A stretch of 64,000 bases of DNA from Orobanche coerulescens (taxonomy: Eukaryota; Streptophyta; Magnoliopsida; Lamiales; Orobanchaceae), in the NCBI GenBank assembly GCA_033398695.1, contig CM065802.1, forward strand, positions 168,759,965 through 168,823,964. Reading direction: 5' to 3'. A program made the position numbers and the translations under genes. Under the pieces are notes generated by a model. The model saw nothing but the letters and a program-made list of their open reading frames with translations. It made no database searches and was not told the DNA's origin. Numbering within the stretch: position 1 is the stretch's first letter; every line of letters begins with the position of its first letter. Below, in pieces: positions 10,688-21,346 of this stretch.

Positions 10688-13600
10688 TCAAAAATTGCAA
10701 AAAGTACAAACAGATTCTATCATCCTCTGCCTCTGTGGACAGTTTGCACCAATTGGTCCTTTCTTGATGGGTGCTAGGCCGTACTTCCTCTTGATTACAA
10801 GCGCGGCAAAATCTTGTTCTTCTTGGGAAGAGAACTTATGTTCTTCACACAGCTTCTTTATCTCCCTCTGTAAGGCTAACTCATCCAGTTCATTATTTAG
10901 CAAGGAGGGAGGTTCTTCAGGTCTAATGGGAGGAATCATGGGGTAGGAATTCCAGTATTTTGCATGCTTTACTAAGATGGCCCAGAACTTTGGATGTGTT
11001 GATTCCATAAAGTCAATAAAAGTCTGATGTGGGGAGCAATTTTTCTCCTGGAGTAACTCCCAGATATAAAATTTTTCAATGAACTTCTTCTTTGCAGACC
11101 CCCACATTAGACTGGCTTCGACAGGTAGGAAATCTTCAACAAACCACAACTCTTTGCCGTCCCATTCTAATGTAGGCTCTTCCCCACAATGGGTCCTCCT
11201 TCTCTTCTCTGTAGGCTGATCATCAGTCTGCTCTTGGTCAGCTATTTACTTCCTCTTTGTAGTTGATTCCCCAGCTGTAATTAATTGGACATCTTACTTC
11301 TTCTTCGTCCTCAGCTCCTGAACTTCTCTTACTTCCCCCTCTCTCACTTCCCCCTACTCTCCTTCCCCCTTTTTGCCAGCATCAACCAGTGTGGTCTAGT
11401 GCTGTTCTACGCGATGCATCCAGTCAGACATGCCAAGGGGCATTCTGGAATTGTTGGGAGGAGGTTGAGGAGCATTCCTCTATAGTAGGGTGTCAATCTT
11501 TGCATTTATTGACTGTAGGTTAGGTGTGATTCTGGCGGTAAGCAGCTCTTCTAAGGATTCTCTGACAATGCTTCAGATCAGCTCAGTTATCACAGGGGAG
11601 ATTGTTGATGACTGAGGTGAGTGCTCACCGACGCTCTCTATGCCTGCAGGTAGGTTTGCAGTGGACCTACATATCTGCAGGCAGCTGATCAGGTGGGGTC
11701 GGATCTAGGGTCCCCAACCTGTCATCTTCTTCAGCTAGGCTGGCATCTAGGCTGGTGTAGCGGGCAGTTGCCCCAGATTTATCTGATCTGGCTTCATCTT
11801 AGCCTTCTTTTTCTTCAGCCTCTTTCTCTTCATTTTCATCTTTCTCTTCATTTTCTTCCTCTTCCTTTTCTTCTTCCTCCTTATCATCATTATTCTTTTC
11901 TTCCTCCTTCTCAGCCTCTTTATCTCCATCATCATTCTTATCATCATCATCCTTTTTATCTTCATCCTGATCAACTTCCTCTCCTTCTTCTTCGCCTTCA
12001 TCCACCAAATCCTCTGTTTTTTCAATTTCTTCTACTTCAGACTGTTTTTCAACTAAAATGTTTTCTTATTCTTTTTCTTTTTCTCCTTCCTCCTGTCTCT
12101 CCTCTTCTTCATCTATTACAATGATTTCTTCTTTTTCAGCCTCCTTTTCTTCAACTATGATATTTTCTTCTCTTTCTTCTTCCTCCACGACTTCTTCGAT
12201 TCTTATCTCCTTTTCAACTACCTTTCCATCTTCATTTAGCGTACCATCAAAAACACTTGCCATTATAAGATGGAGGAGATGGTCCATGTTTGTTTTAAAA
12301 TTGGACATGAACCAGCCTTCCTTAAGTAGTAAAATCAAATCTGTCTCATTGCAAAAATGTGTGAGCAGATCCTCTGTAGCCTGGGGATACTCCCAGCTAC
12401 TCCCTTTAATGAAAGATTGAAGTTGATTGAATGGAACAGATTTAAGGGTTTTCCATTCCTCAAAAATTTCTATAAAAAAATTTTTTAGAGCATGAGTTTA
12501 CAAGCAAAAGTTGCTCTACAGACAGGTTTAAGAAATTATTTTCAAGCAGGTTGAAAGAATAGTTTGCTTTTCGAATGTGAATGATCAAACCTGCTTCTTC
12601 TTCTTCTGAAATGAAATGTGGAGTGAGAAGAGGGACAAGTTAGGTTTCCAGGCTGGAGGGAGTAGGCTGATCCTCTCAATGAATGGGTTCAGGGGTAGAA
12701 AGATGATCTGGCTTCTCCTCCTTGTCAAACAATCGCCTGGGTCTTTTGGGTGATGGCTCTGATGAGGAGTGAATCACGGATGGCTCACCAGGGGCTGGTA
12801 CCCTTCCTTTGAAACGGATGGCAATGGGGGTATCGTCCGAGTCTGAGTCAGACCTGGCTGCAGGTTGATCCCTGGCTGCAGTTTGATCTTTAGCTGACTC
12901 GCTAGAGCTCAAAGGGTATATGTAGGGAGTTCGTTCTACAGACATTTCCCTCAGAATCTGAGCTACTTTCCTCTCACCTCCTAGCCTCCTCAGGTTCTCT
13001 TGGTCTAAATGATCAAGTCTCTTGTTGATGTGGAAGGGGTCAGTGTTTCCCTTTGCCACACCAAGCTGCTCCAACATCTAACTAAGCTGCGTTCCAAACG
13101 CCAGCTTGGATTTGAATCTATTTTCTTCAACTAGCACTCGACTTTGTTCACCTCATGCACCAATTTCTTGAAGATGTAATCAGCCCAGTCAATTCGTACG
13201 TTTTGAATAAGTGCTCCCAGCACCATGAACTTAGATGACGACAATTGGTCGTAGCTGCCCGCCATCCCCATCACTATTTTGTTGGTTATATCCAACGCTT
13301 AGCGGTATTCCTTCTTCAATTCGCTCCTTTTGGCGGTCAGCTTTAACTTTTCTGGATGGTCGCAACCTTGATTTTCAACCATGTGTCGGCTGCGTTTTGC
13401 TTTAGGGCTTCGACAGCCATGCCATGAGACTTCATCCCAAAGATTTTCCCGACCGAATCTGGAGTTATATCCACTTGGACTCCACAAATTGAGCTCCTTA
13501 TTCCTGATTCAAGAACTTGGGCTTCTCGGTAAAAAGAGATAACAGCCTCCTTGAAAAGATATTTAGGGCTGATATCCAGAAATGGGTAGATCCCATTTGC

Positions 13601-13987
13601 CTTCATCGATTTGATGAGATGTCGCACATCGTTGTCCAAGTTTGCCTCCATAAGTCCTTCGAAATCGACGACCAGTGAGAAGATGATCTGGTCCTTCACC
13701 GCCTTAAGGTTAACCCGGTTGAAGTATGCTTCCATTTCTGCGCAAGAAAAATTCTTCTGAGTGTATGAAAATTCGAAATGGGTTTTTGCTATGTGAAGAT
13801 TAGGGTTCGTAGGCGTGAAGAAGGTAAAGTGAAACGCCTTTTCGTATTTAAAAAGAAATTGAAGCGATGTTTGGATTTTAATATTATTGTTAATTTTGAG
13901 TCGGTTCAAATTTTGAATTAGTGGGGTTGTGTGAACGTGTAAGCATGCTAGCTTGTCATCGTGTAATCGTGAACGTGGGATTGCCAC
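10688..13987 (-). pseudogene. Copia-1 extra 3' coding region (Sirevirus env-like position)
   Basis: About 3.3 kb downstream of RNase H keeps a chain of open segments. At 13987-13343 lies a compact N-terminal domain with ITPDSVGKIFGMKSHG. At 13077-12676 there is LEQLGVAKGNTDPFHINKRL followed by a Ser/Asp/Pro-rich tail. At 12338-11799 the strand encodes Glu/Lys/Asp-rich sequence. At 11149-10688 there is a C-terminal domain (LVIKRKYGLAPIKKGPIG). Frameshifts and stops separate the segments. A TAA near 13300 is shared with Copia-2, so it predates the duplication. The position matches the env-like ORF of Sireviruses. The N-terminal domain reminds me of the 'putative plant transposon protein' family, which I could not test. 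I see no signal peptide or convincing membrane segment, so an envelope role is not supported. Confidence 0.6.
11799..12338 (-). repeat. Acidic low-complexity coding tract in Copia-1
   Basis: The minus strand is almost pure purine for long stretches and encodes Glu/Asp/Lys runs in one frame (EEEEKEEEENEEKDENEEK) and Lys/Arg/Met-rich peptides in another. The homologous tract in Copia-2 is at 28570-28990. It is probably a disordered acidic linker of the extra coding region that has expanded by slippage. Leu/Ser-rich open frames on the opposite strand here are by-products. Confidence 0.7.
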
Positions 13988-14191
13988 GTGTAAAAAATAT
14001 TAAAGTATATTTAAGAGTCAATCAAAATTAGAAAACTTAGCTAGTTGACCGTTGACTGTTTGAATGTTTGACTGTTCTGCATCAGGTAGCTCGCCTTGTC
14101 TGCTTCAGGTAGGGTCTGATGCCCATGGTGAGCCTAGTCCATCCTTCGTCTGGTTTGATCAGGTAACTCCTTTGCTCGTTTGGTTTGGTCT

Positions 14192-14827
14192 TCAGGTAGC
14201 TTTCTCATCTGTACTAGATTCCCAATCTAGTAATCCATGCTCCCTGCTCAGCTCCAAAAACCTTTCCTCTGGTAAAGGTTTGGTGAAAATGTCAGCAATT
14301 TGATATTCTGTGCTGACTCTTTCAACTCTGACTCTCTTATTAAGTACGTGCTCTCTAATGAAGTGATGCTCAACATCAATGTGCTTTGTCCTTGAGTGCA
14401 ATACCGGATTGTTGGTGATTGCAATTGCACTATTGTTGTCGCACCAAATTGGGACTTCATTTGCAATTATGTTGTAATCCCTTAGCTGTTGTCTGATCCA
14501 CAAGATCTGGGCACAACAACTACCTGCAACTAGATATTCTGACTCTGTTTTTTAGATAGAGGTAGATATCTGCTTCTTGCTAAACCAGGATATCAGTTTG
14601 GTTCCTAGTAATTGGCACGTTCCACTAGTGCTTTTCCTATTGATCTTACATTCTGCAAAATATGCATCTGAATATTCTGATAGCTCAATGTTGTCATCTT
14701 TAGGATACCATAAACCGACATTAATGGTAGTCTTAAGGTATTTGATGATCCTCTTAGCTGCTTCCAGGTTTAACTGCTTGGGTTTGGACTGAAATCGTGC
14801 ACATACTCCTACAACATTTGAAATGTC
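14192..14827 (-). pseudogene. Copia-1 RNase H and RT C-terminus
   Basis: The segment 14503-14192 encodes a Copia RNase H end: CDNNSAIAITNNPVLHSRTK, HIDVEHHFIREHV and ADIFTKPLP are all recognisable, with the metal-binding Asp of CDN present. Upstream (14504-14827) the frame is broken by stops. The bases still match the RT-RNase H connection of Copia-2 (31180-31610). RNase H would remove RNA from the hybrid during reverse transcription. Confidence 0.85.
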
Positions 14828-15227
14828 CGGCCTGCTTGCAGTCAGATAAAGAAGTGTCCAATGAGTCCTCTATAGTGGGTTGAGTCCACTGATATGCCTT
14901 CTTCATCTGGTTCAAGGTGTGTGCTTGTGCTCATAGGGATTCTTGATGTTTTGGCTGATTCCATTCCAAATCTCTTGATTAGGTCTCTGGTGTATTTGGC
15001 TTGGTTGATGAAAATTCCATTTTCCACCGGCCTACTTGTAGTCAGATAAAGAAGTGTCCAATGAGTCCTCTGTAGTGGGCTGAGTCCACTGATATGCCTT
15101 CTTCATCTGCTTCAAGGTTTGTGCTTGTGCTCATAGGGATTCTTGATGTTTTGGCTGATTCCATTCCAAATCTCTTGATTAGGTCTCTGGTGTATTTGGC
15201 TTGGTTGATGAAAATTCCATTTTCCAC
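14828..15227. repeat. 200-bp tandem duplication inside Copia-1 RT
   Basis: GTCAGATAAAGAAGTGTCC occurs at 14841 and again at 15041, an exact 200-bp step. The two units differ at only a few bases. Both encode [19 protein letters not shown], so that part of RT is present twice. Copia-2 has a single unit at the same place (31619-31804), so the duplication arose after the two copies separated. Confidence 0.9.
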
Positions 15228-15792
15228 CTGCTTAACTTGTAGTCCTATAAAGAAATTAATCTTGCCCATCATATTCATCTCAAATTCTCCTTGCATGAGA
15301 TTTGAGAACTTCTCACATAGCTCTGAGTTGGTTGAGCCAAATATGATGTCATCTACATATATTTGGAGTAATAATATGTGGTCTTCATGCTCCACTCTGA
15401 ATAGGGTCTTATCTGCCTTGCCTTTGCTGAATCCATTCTTCTCAAGAAACACAGATAATGTTTCATACCATGCTCTTGGTGCCTGCTTGAGTACATATAG
15501 AGCCTTTAAAAGCTTGTAGACTTTGTCTCCTTTGACAAAACCAGTGGGTTGCTCCACATAGGGTTCTTCCTCTAGAATTCCATTCAGAAAAGCACTTTTT
15601 ACATCTATCTGGTAAACTATGAAAATCATTGAATGCTACATATGCAAGGAATAGTCTGATGGCTTCTAATCGTGTAATAGGTGCATAAGTTTTATCAAAA
15701 TCTATCCCTTCGCATTGTCCATAGCCTTTAGCAACAAGTCTGGCTTTATTCCTAACTACAGCTCCATCTTCATCGCATTTGTGCTTGTACAC
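15042..15792 (-). pseudogene. Copia-1 reverse transcriptase
   Basis: Two overlapping frames (15792-15463 and 15629-15042) together cover most of a Copia RT, so there is a frameshift near 15600-15640. Motifs in order are [19 protein letters not shown] (fingers), [20 protein letters not shown] (first catalytic Asp), [15 protein letters not shown] sequence with Gly changed to Val, and YVDD (15348-15359, catalytic Asp pair intact). The 200-bp tandem duplication follows. A start is not definable, because the product would be part of a Gag-Pol polyprotein. Confidence 0.9.
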
Positions 15793-16839
15793 CTATTTGG
15801 TGCCAATAACTTTCTTATGATCTGGTTTGTCTGTTAGTTCCCAAACATTGTTTATTTCCATCTGATTAAGCTCTTCTTGCATTGCATTGATCCATGAGTA
15901 GTCTTCCAGGGCTTGCTCTGTTGTCTTGGGTTCTATTTTAGACATGAAGCATGAGAACATTGCCATTCCTACGGGTAGAGTAGACTGTCTTGTCTTGACT
16001 CCATCAGTTAGCTTCCCAATGATCTGTTGGATAGGATGATCTTTGAGACACTTAGGAATGTCTTCTTCTTCAGGGTCTGTTCCCCCTGTATATTTGCTTT
16101 GGTGGGTTTCTTCTCTCTCTGCATCAGCTTGGTTCTGATCTCCTTGGTCTGCAACTGGATTAGCTATCGTCTTGTTATCTGCAGGTGAGGATCTAGTCTG
16201 ATCTGCAGGGTCTTTATCAGCTACAGATGGGTCTTCATCAGCAGCAACTGGATCAGGTAGGTTTTGTGGTCCTGACTGATCTGCAGTTGGGTCTTCATCA
16301 GCTATAGATGGATCTTCAGGCTGGTCTGCAGGTGAATCCACTATTCCTGTGTCATGGACAATGAATTCTTCTAGGGTGGCAGAATTGAGCTTATTTTCTA
16401 TCAGCTCCACCTTTTTCCTGTACTCAGCAGTAGTTTCATCAAATACAACATGAGGTGTTTCCTCCACAACTAAGGTTCTTTTCTTAAAAACTATATATTC
16501 CTTGCTTCTTTGTGAGTATCCCATAAAGAGACCATCATCAGTTTTAGCATTAAAGGCATTTAGTTGGGTTTTACCGTTGTTGTGGATGAAACACTTACAA
16601 CCAAAAATATGAAAATATGCAACAGTTGGTGTTCTGCCATTCCAAACATCATAGGGAGTTTTGCCATGTCTCCCTACTATCATACCCCTGTTCTGAGTGT
16701 GACATGCTGCAGTGACAGCTTCAGCCCAGAACCTCTTGGGCAAGTCAGCTTCTGCAATCATAGACCTGGCAGCTTTCTTCAAGGTTCTGTTTCTTTTTCC
16801 AGCAACACCATTCTGCTGAGGGGTCCTGGCTGCAGACAC
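15793..16839 (-). pseudogene. Copia-1 integrase C-terminal half and linker
   Basis: The segment opens with the end of the integrase core (TPQQNGVAGKRNRT). The residue that is normally the catalytic Glu of the D-D-E triad is Gly here (codon 16798-16800), whereas Copia-2 keeps Glu. FWAEAVTAACHTQNR and the FGCKCFIHN block follow, both typical of Copia integrase. A 120-residue linker with repeated ADEDPS/PADQ-type motifs joins it to the RT start (WINAMQEELNQMEINNVWEL). The frame ends in a stop just before the RT fingers. Confidence 0.88.
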
Positions 16840-16893
16840 TTCATGCTAGATCCCATTATGATCACTGTAACCTATGATTGCCTTGTTGAGAAA

Positions 16894-17493
16894 TTATCCT
16901 CCTCTATCTGATCTAATCTTGATGATTGAAAGAGATTTCTCATTATGGATCCTCCTTAGTAGCTCAGGTAACTTGGTTAGTGTTTCACTCTTTTTATAGA
17001 GAAAAACAACCCATGTGTATCTTGAGTAGTCATCTATTACTACTAGAGCGTGCTTTCTGCCACTTAAGGTCCTTGGCTTGATGGGACCAAATAGATCCAT
17101 GTGAAATAGATCTAGAATCCTTGTTATAAGAGTGGTAGGTTGAACTGGCTTGAATGATGCTCTTGTTTGCTTCCCTTTCTGACATGCATCACAGAGAGCT
17201 TCCTTCTTGAATACTTCTTCTGGAAGTCCACTGACCAGCTTCTGAGAACTAATCTTGTTGATGGCTTTGAAATTTAGGTGACATAGCCTCTTGTGCCACA
17301 GCCATCCATTCTCAGCTATTGTCTTAGATAGAAAACAGGTATTAGGAGTTCCTGTGTTCCAATCTATCATACATACATCTCTCCTTCTGAATCCTTGTAG
17401 CTTCACTTCTCCAGATAGGATATCTATCACCATGCATTTCCAAATGGTGAAGACTACTAGATTCTTCTCATCACAAAACTGACTTATGCTCAA
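16894..17493 (-). pseudogene. Copia-1 pre-integrase zinc domain and integrase core
   Basis: The 199-codon stretch contains the HHCC zinc module (WHKRLCHLNF, then CDACQKGK), the first catalytic Asp (FHMDLFGP), VVIDDYSRYTWVVFL and the second Asp (RSDRGG). It breaks immediately after the second Asp and resumes in another frame at 16839. Integrase inserts the cDNA into the host chromosome. Confidence 0.9.
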
Positions 17494-17730
17494 AAGGTTA
17501 TACTTGAGTACTTTGACATAATGAACTTTGGATATGGTGATGTTCCCTATGTGTAGCTCTCCAAAGCCTTTAGTTTATCCTCTGGAACTATCTCCAAAGG
17601 TTACGTCTGGACCTCTTTCTTTGGTATATTTTATCAGCACCTTATTGTTCCCAGTCATGTGCCTTGAGCATCCGGAATCTACAAACCATTCTTCACCTCC
17701 AATGTTTGAATTTGTGGAGATGTGGTAGTA
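17494..17730 (-). pseudogene. Copia-1 protease
   Basis: The catalytic motif WFVDSGCSRHMTGN is intact (DSG codons 17671-17679), as is VTFGDSSRG. A TAA (17575-17577) then interrupts the domain, where Copia-2 has a Gln codon. In Copia-2 the damage is different: the Trp before FVDSG is TAG. The two copies therefore decayed independently here. Confidence 0.85.
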
Positions 17731-18427
17731 GTCCTTCCACCTTTTCTGCAATCATACAAGCAGAGATTTAGGTACCCAAATCTATTTGGGTCCTCAGGGG
17801 TTAGTTGGTTTCCTGGAGAACTGATTTCTCCTGGATTGAATTGTTGTTATTACCCCTATAAGGTGTGTAGGGTCTGGGCCTATATCCTCTATTAGGATTG
17901 TGTACCAGATATACCTCATAAAACTGATGGTGTGGGCCATGTCTAAATCTTGGCTGAGACCATTTATTAAATCTTTGAGGTCTCCACACGTGTTCGTTTT
18001 GAAAATTAGGATAACCTTGAAGATAATAGTGGGCATGTTGTCTGGGCTGCTGTTTCTGCCATGGCCATTGCCTAGTCTCATGTCTAGGTGGCTGCCTTGT
18101 TTACTTTGGCTGCAGCCGGGACCTGTGACTTGGTTGCTGTCTATTTTGAAATACAGGTTTGTATATTGGCTCAGCAGATGAGACAATTGTTTCTCCCTTG
18201 ATGAAAGTGGTTTTAGAACTAGAGGGAGTATTCGGGACATATCCAAGGCCTGATCTGGAATATAATGGCCTTTTATTCATACATAATTCATCCAGAGTAA
18301 GAGATGCCTTCAGGGAGGTTATTTCCTTCGCCTGATTTTTAGTCAGCTGAGTCAGTTTAGTAAACTCAGCATTGACATGAGCAAGTGCAGCTGATTTCTC
18401 ACTATTTAAAATAGTTAATCGTTTTAA
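17731..18427 (-). pseudogene. Copia-1 Gag basic C-terminal spacer
   Basis: This is a Gln/Arg/Pro/Asn-rich stretch (RFRHGPHHQFYEVYLVHNPN, RGYRPRPYTPYRGNNN) between the zinc knuckle and protease. Basic, aromatic-poor spacers of this type bind RNA in plant Gag proteins, by family knowledge. About 35 bp present in Copia-2 near 34580-34620 is missing here, which shifts the frame. Confidence 0.6.
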
Positions 18428-18916
18428 CTAAGCTATAGTGATATCAGCCTTGTTTGTAGAGTTGACAGCAACCTGTTTTTCAAGATCAGCTTTGGTTTTA
18501 TTTAATTCTAGGCTGAGTTTTTCAAAATCATTTTTCAGCTGTCCATTCTCATCTTGCAGCTGGGTCCTCTCGGCTGATATAGTTTGGTGTGTAGATTTTA
18601 ATCTCTCAAAATCTGTGAGAAGCTGATTTACAGACTCGTGTAAGTCCATGTCTTGTGACATGTCTGAGCTGTTATTATTTGAAACTGAGGGTTTAGATGT
18701 TACCTCTTCATCAGCTAGGTTGGCCATCAGGCAATCATATTCTCCATCATCATCAGAGAAGAATCCGCTGCTTGATTCGACTCGCTCTTGATCTTCTCCA
18801 ATGAGGGCCTTCATTCGGTCTTCTTTTCTGCTCACCTCCTTCTTGCTCTCGTCCTTCTTGAGATCAGGACAATCGATTTGGATGTGTCCTGTCTTGTGGC
18901 AATTATAACACTCCAC
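18428..18916 (-). pseudogene. Copia-1 Gag zinc knuckle and coiled coil
   Basis: The 162-codon segment begins with an intact CCHC knuckle (CYNCHKTGHIQIDC), then an acidic stretch (SSGFFSDDDGEYD). Next comes a heptad-like coiled coil (residues ~90-160, LQDENGQLKNDFEKLSLELN). A coiled coil behind the knuckle fits Sirevirus Gag. The frame differs from that of the capsid part upstream, so a frameshift lies between 18917 and 19012. Confidence 0.88.
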
Positions 18917-19011
18917 CTTCCAGCTTCAAGCCTTTTGATTTCTCCTGGGGTTCTCCTTATAGGTCTTCTTGTATTTGTAGTAATTTTTTCTGAAGTTGCT
19001 GAACCTCTGCA

Positions 19012-19779
19012 TTATGAACGCCATTTCTTCCTCGAAATCGAGTAGATTTGGAGTTTGACTTCAGATAGGTTTTTGGCGGGGGACTCGTCTGCAAAGGCTA
19101 TTCCCTTCTCTGCAGGCTCTGTTGATGATGAACTTGGAAGCTCGAACTCATAAGCCTTCAGGTCAGAGAACAGCTCTTGGATCTTTATTTTGTTAAGATC
19201 CTTGGATTCTCTTATGGCCACTGCCTTCACACTCCATTCAGGATTGAGAGATCTTAAAACCTTCAGCGCCATCTCCCTGTTTCCATATGATTTTCCTAGG
19301 GAGTTAATCTCATTGATGTTTTCAGTGAACCTTGTGTCCACTTGGTCTATGGATTCGCCATTCTTCATTTTGATGTTGTCAAATTTTTGGGTAGCAATTG
19401 ACTTGTTTTCTTTTATTAGCTCTGTTCCCTCACACATTAAGGCGAATGTGTCCCAGATTTCTTTGGCCTTTTTGCATTTCTTGATCTTGACCATTGTTGA
19501 TTTGTCAAGAGTTTGGTACAGCACGTCTCTGGACCGGTTGTCAAGGTTGGCCAGCTTCCTTTCCTCAATGGTCAGCTCCGCCCTCTTCTTTGGGATCTTT
19601 TCTGGCTTCCCGGCTGCAATCTCCTCGGGAGTGTTTTCCTTCTCGAAGGTGAAAGGACTGTTCTCTATGATGCACCACATGTCATCATGGATTGAAGATA
19701 GGTGTGCCTGCATCCTTATCTTCCAAAGATCATACTCGACAACTAAAAAAATAGGTAATCTAGAATGCATGTGTTCCAT
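19012..19779 (-). pseudogene. Copia-1 Gag capsid-like domain
   Basis: The domain is of the Copia gag (UBN2/retrotran_gag type) family: YDLWKIRMQAHL near the start, then KKAKEIWDTFALMCEGTE, and EINSLGKSYGNREMALKVLR. The start chosen is the Met of MEHMHSRLP at 19779, 66 bases downstream of the primer site. The open frame extends back to 19857 into the primer site and is not expected to be translated there. Gag forms the particle that packages element RNA. Confidence 0.88.
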
Positions 19780-19844
19780 TTCTAGAATGAGCTTAAAATA
19801 TATCCTCGATATATGGATCTGGTTCTTGAAATATTGAACCAACC

Positions 19845-19856
19845 GCTCCGATACCA
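19845..19856 (-). other. Copia-1 primer binding site (tRNA-Met)
   Basis: The minus strand TGGTATCGGAGC lies two bases inside the 5' LTR edge, complementary to initiator tRNA-Met with one mismatch. It is identical to the sites of elements A and C, although Copia is unrelated to them. Confidence 0.9.
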
Positions 19857-19858
19857 CT

Positions 19859-21346
19859 TGTAGGTCACAAGTCTTCCAGGAATAAGTCTAGGGGGGTGAA
19901 TAGACTTAATGAAACTCTTTTCCACAAAGGATGAGTTTCTTAGCTTATGGTACAGAAGACTTAGAGTCGTTTGTAGTCAATGTAAGTGCGGAAGTCAGTT
20001 GATGACGAACACAGAAATAATCAATGGAACACTTAAATATGAATGCAGCAGTTAAGTATGATGATGATAGCAGTAAAATACGCAGGCAGTTATAGTGGTC
20101 TAAGGGTTGGGGTAATCCTATACTAATCCACTTTTCTCCAAACCAATTGGAGATGAATTCACTATAATTCTCAACTAGTGATAAATATTACAGTGATTCA
20201 ACCAATTACAACAGCTTCCAACCCGTGGAATTCCTTGCCATTGCACACCCTTTGACTGCCTTGCACCTCTTGATCTACGATCCTTGGATGCCTTTACAGT
20301 CTCTCGAACTTCAACCAGTGAAGTATCCCGAACTCAGGTTTTAAAGACATGAGTGTTTGTCTTCTCCAACTAAGAGCTTCTTCAAATAAGAACTTTTGAA
20401 CTCTTGCTCTTTCACGATGCTATAGTTCGCTTTGATTGCTTTGTTTCCCTTTATTGCTTGTAAGGGTTGTTTGCATCGTACTGCTCATCTTCAAATATTT
20501 GGATATATATAGGTGTTGAGCCTTGAGAATTTTCTTCATAGCCGTTGCAAATATTTAACAAATCCGTCCGTTGGAGAAATAGACTTCTTTATTTATTTTT
20601 CTGAACGTTGCAAGGCTGGATTCCCATATTTTAATCCAATTCTGACCTCTGTGAAGACTTCCATGTGATGCACCGAATCTTTTGAATATTAAAGTCTCTA
20701 GTGGCGGGTCTGGATGATTTATTTAAATCATATCCTTTCCGAGAATCTCTCCAATCCGTCTCTAATCACCCGCATGTGACTTTCTGTAAATATTGACTAT
20801 TCAACGCATGCTGACGTGGACTGGAGTACTTGGCTGATTACTAGATTGCCCTCTATGTGGTCAGCATATCTGATGTGCAGTCAACCTACTCTGTTGTCGA
20901 CTTCTCTGATGTGCCGACTTGTCCGAAGTCTTCTGACCTGATTGAGGTTGACTGATCTGATGGTCAGACTTCAGATGACTTGACTTTCCTTCTTGACTGC
21001 AGTCTGGTCCAACTTTGCTGATTAAACTGTTTGACCGGAACTTCTCTGATAAGGGTTGCCTGATATAGATCGTCTATGGTCAACCTTATCTGAACAGTTG
21101 AGTTGACCAAGACTCCGCTGATAGATATTTATCTGATTTGTACTTAGCCGATTTTTAAAGCCTAACTTATGTGGCCTATAGAAGATACTCACTTGGTTCT
21201 TCTTTACATTTTGCCAAGTATTCTAACTTATCTGTTTGGCCTATGGAAGATACTCATTTCGTTCTTCCTTACATTTTGCCAAGTAATTAATTTACATTTG
21301 AATGTATAAGGATGACATCATCAAAATCTAATAAGTATTCCCAACA
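19859..21346 (-). repeat. Copia-1 5' LTR (1488 bp)
   Basis: On the + strand it runs from TGTAGGTCACAAG to TATTCCCAACA. It carries the ~85-bp block (around 20056-20140) missing from the 3' LTR. It shares fixed differences with the 5' LTR of Copia-2 (for example GCACACCCTTTG, against GCAACACCATTTG in both 3' LTRs). CGGAT at 21347-21351 completes the target duplication. Confidence 0.92.

Larger units (their letters stand above)
9062..21346 (-). mobile_element. Copia-1: Sirevirus-like Copia element, 12.3 kb
   Basis: This is a full-length but decayed Ty1/copia element with LTRs at 9062-10472 and 19859-21346 and a 5-bp target duplication CGGAT (9057-9061, 21347-21351). The minus-strand order is primer site, gag (19779 downward), protease, integrase, RT, RNase H (to 14192), then an extra coding region (13987-10688) before the polypurine tract. 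Integrase ahead of RT identifies Copia. Extra coding sequence after pol and a coiled coil in Gag are known Sirevirus traits, so that lineage is inferred. The left LTR edge reads TATAGG instead of TGTAGG, which is a point change in the terminal dinucleotide. Confidence 0.9.

Noticed and set aside
11693..12420. Long + strand frames rich in Leu, Ser, Phe and His
   Set aside because: They are the complement of the Glu/Lys-rich coding tract of the Copia extra region. They look like membrane proteins only because of pyrimidine-rich sequence.
10688..13987. Calling the Copia extra region an envelope gene
   Set aside because: I could see no signal peptide, transmembrane segment or fusion-like segment. 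Only its position is env-like.
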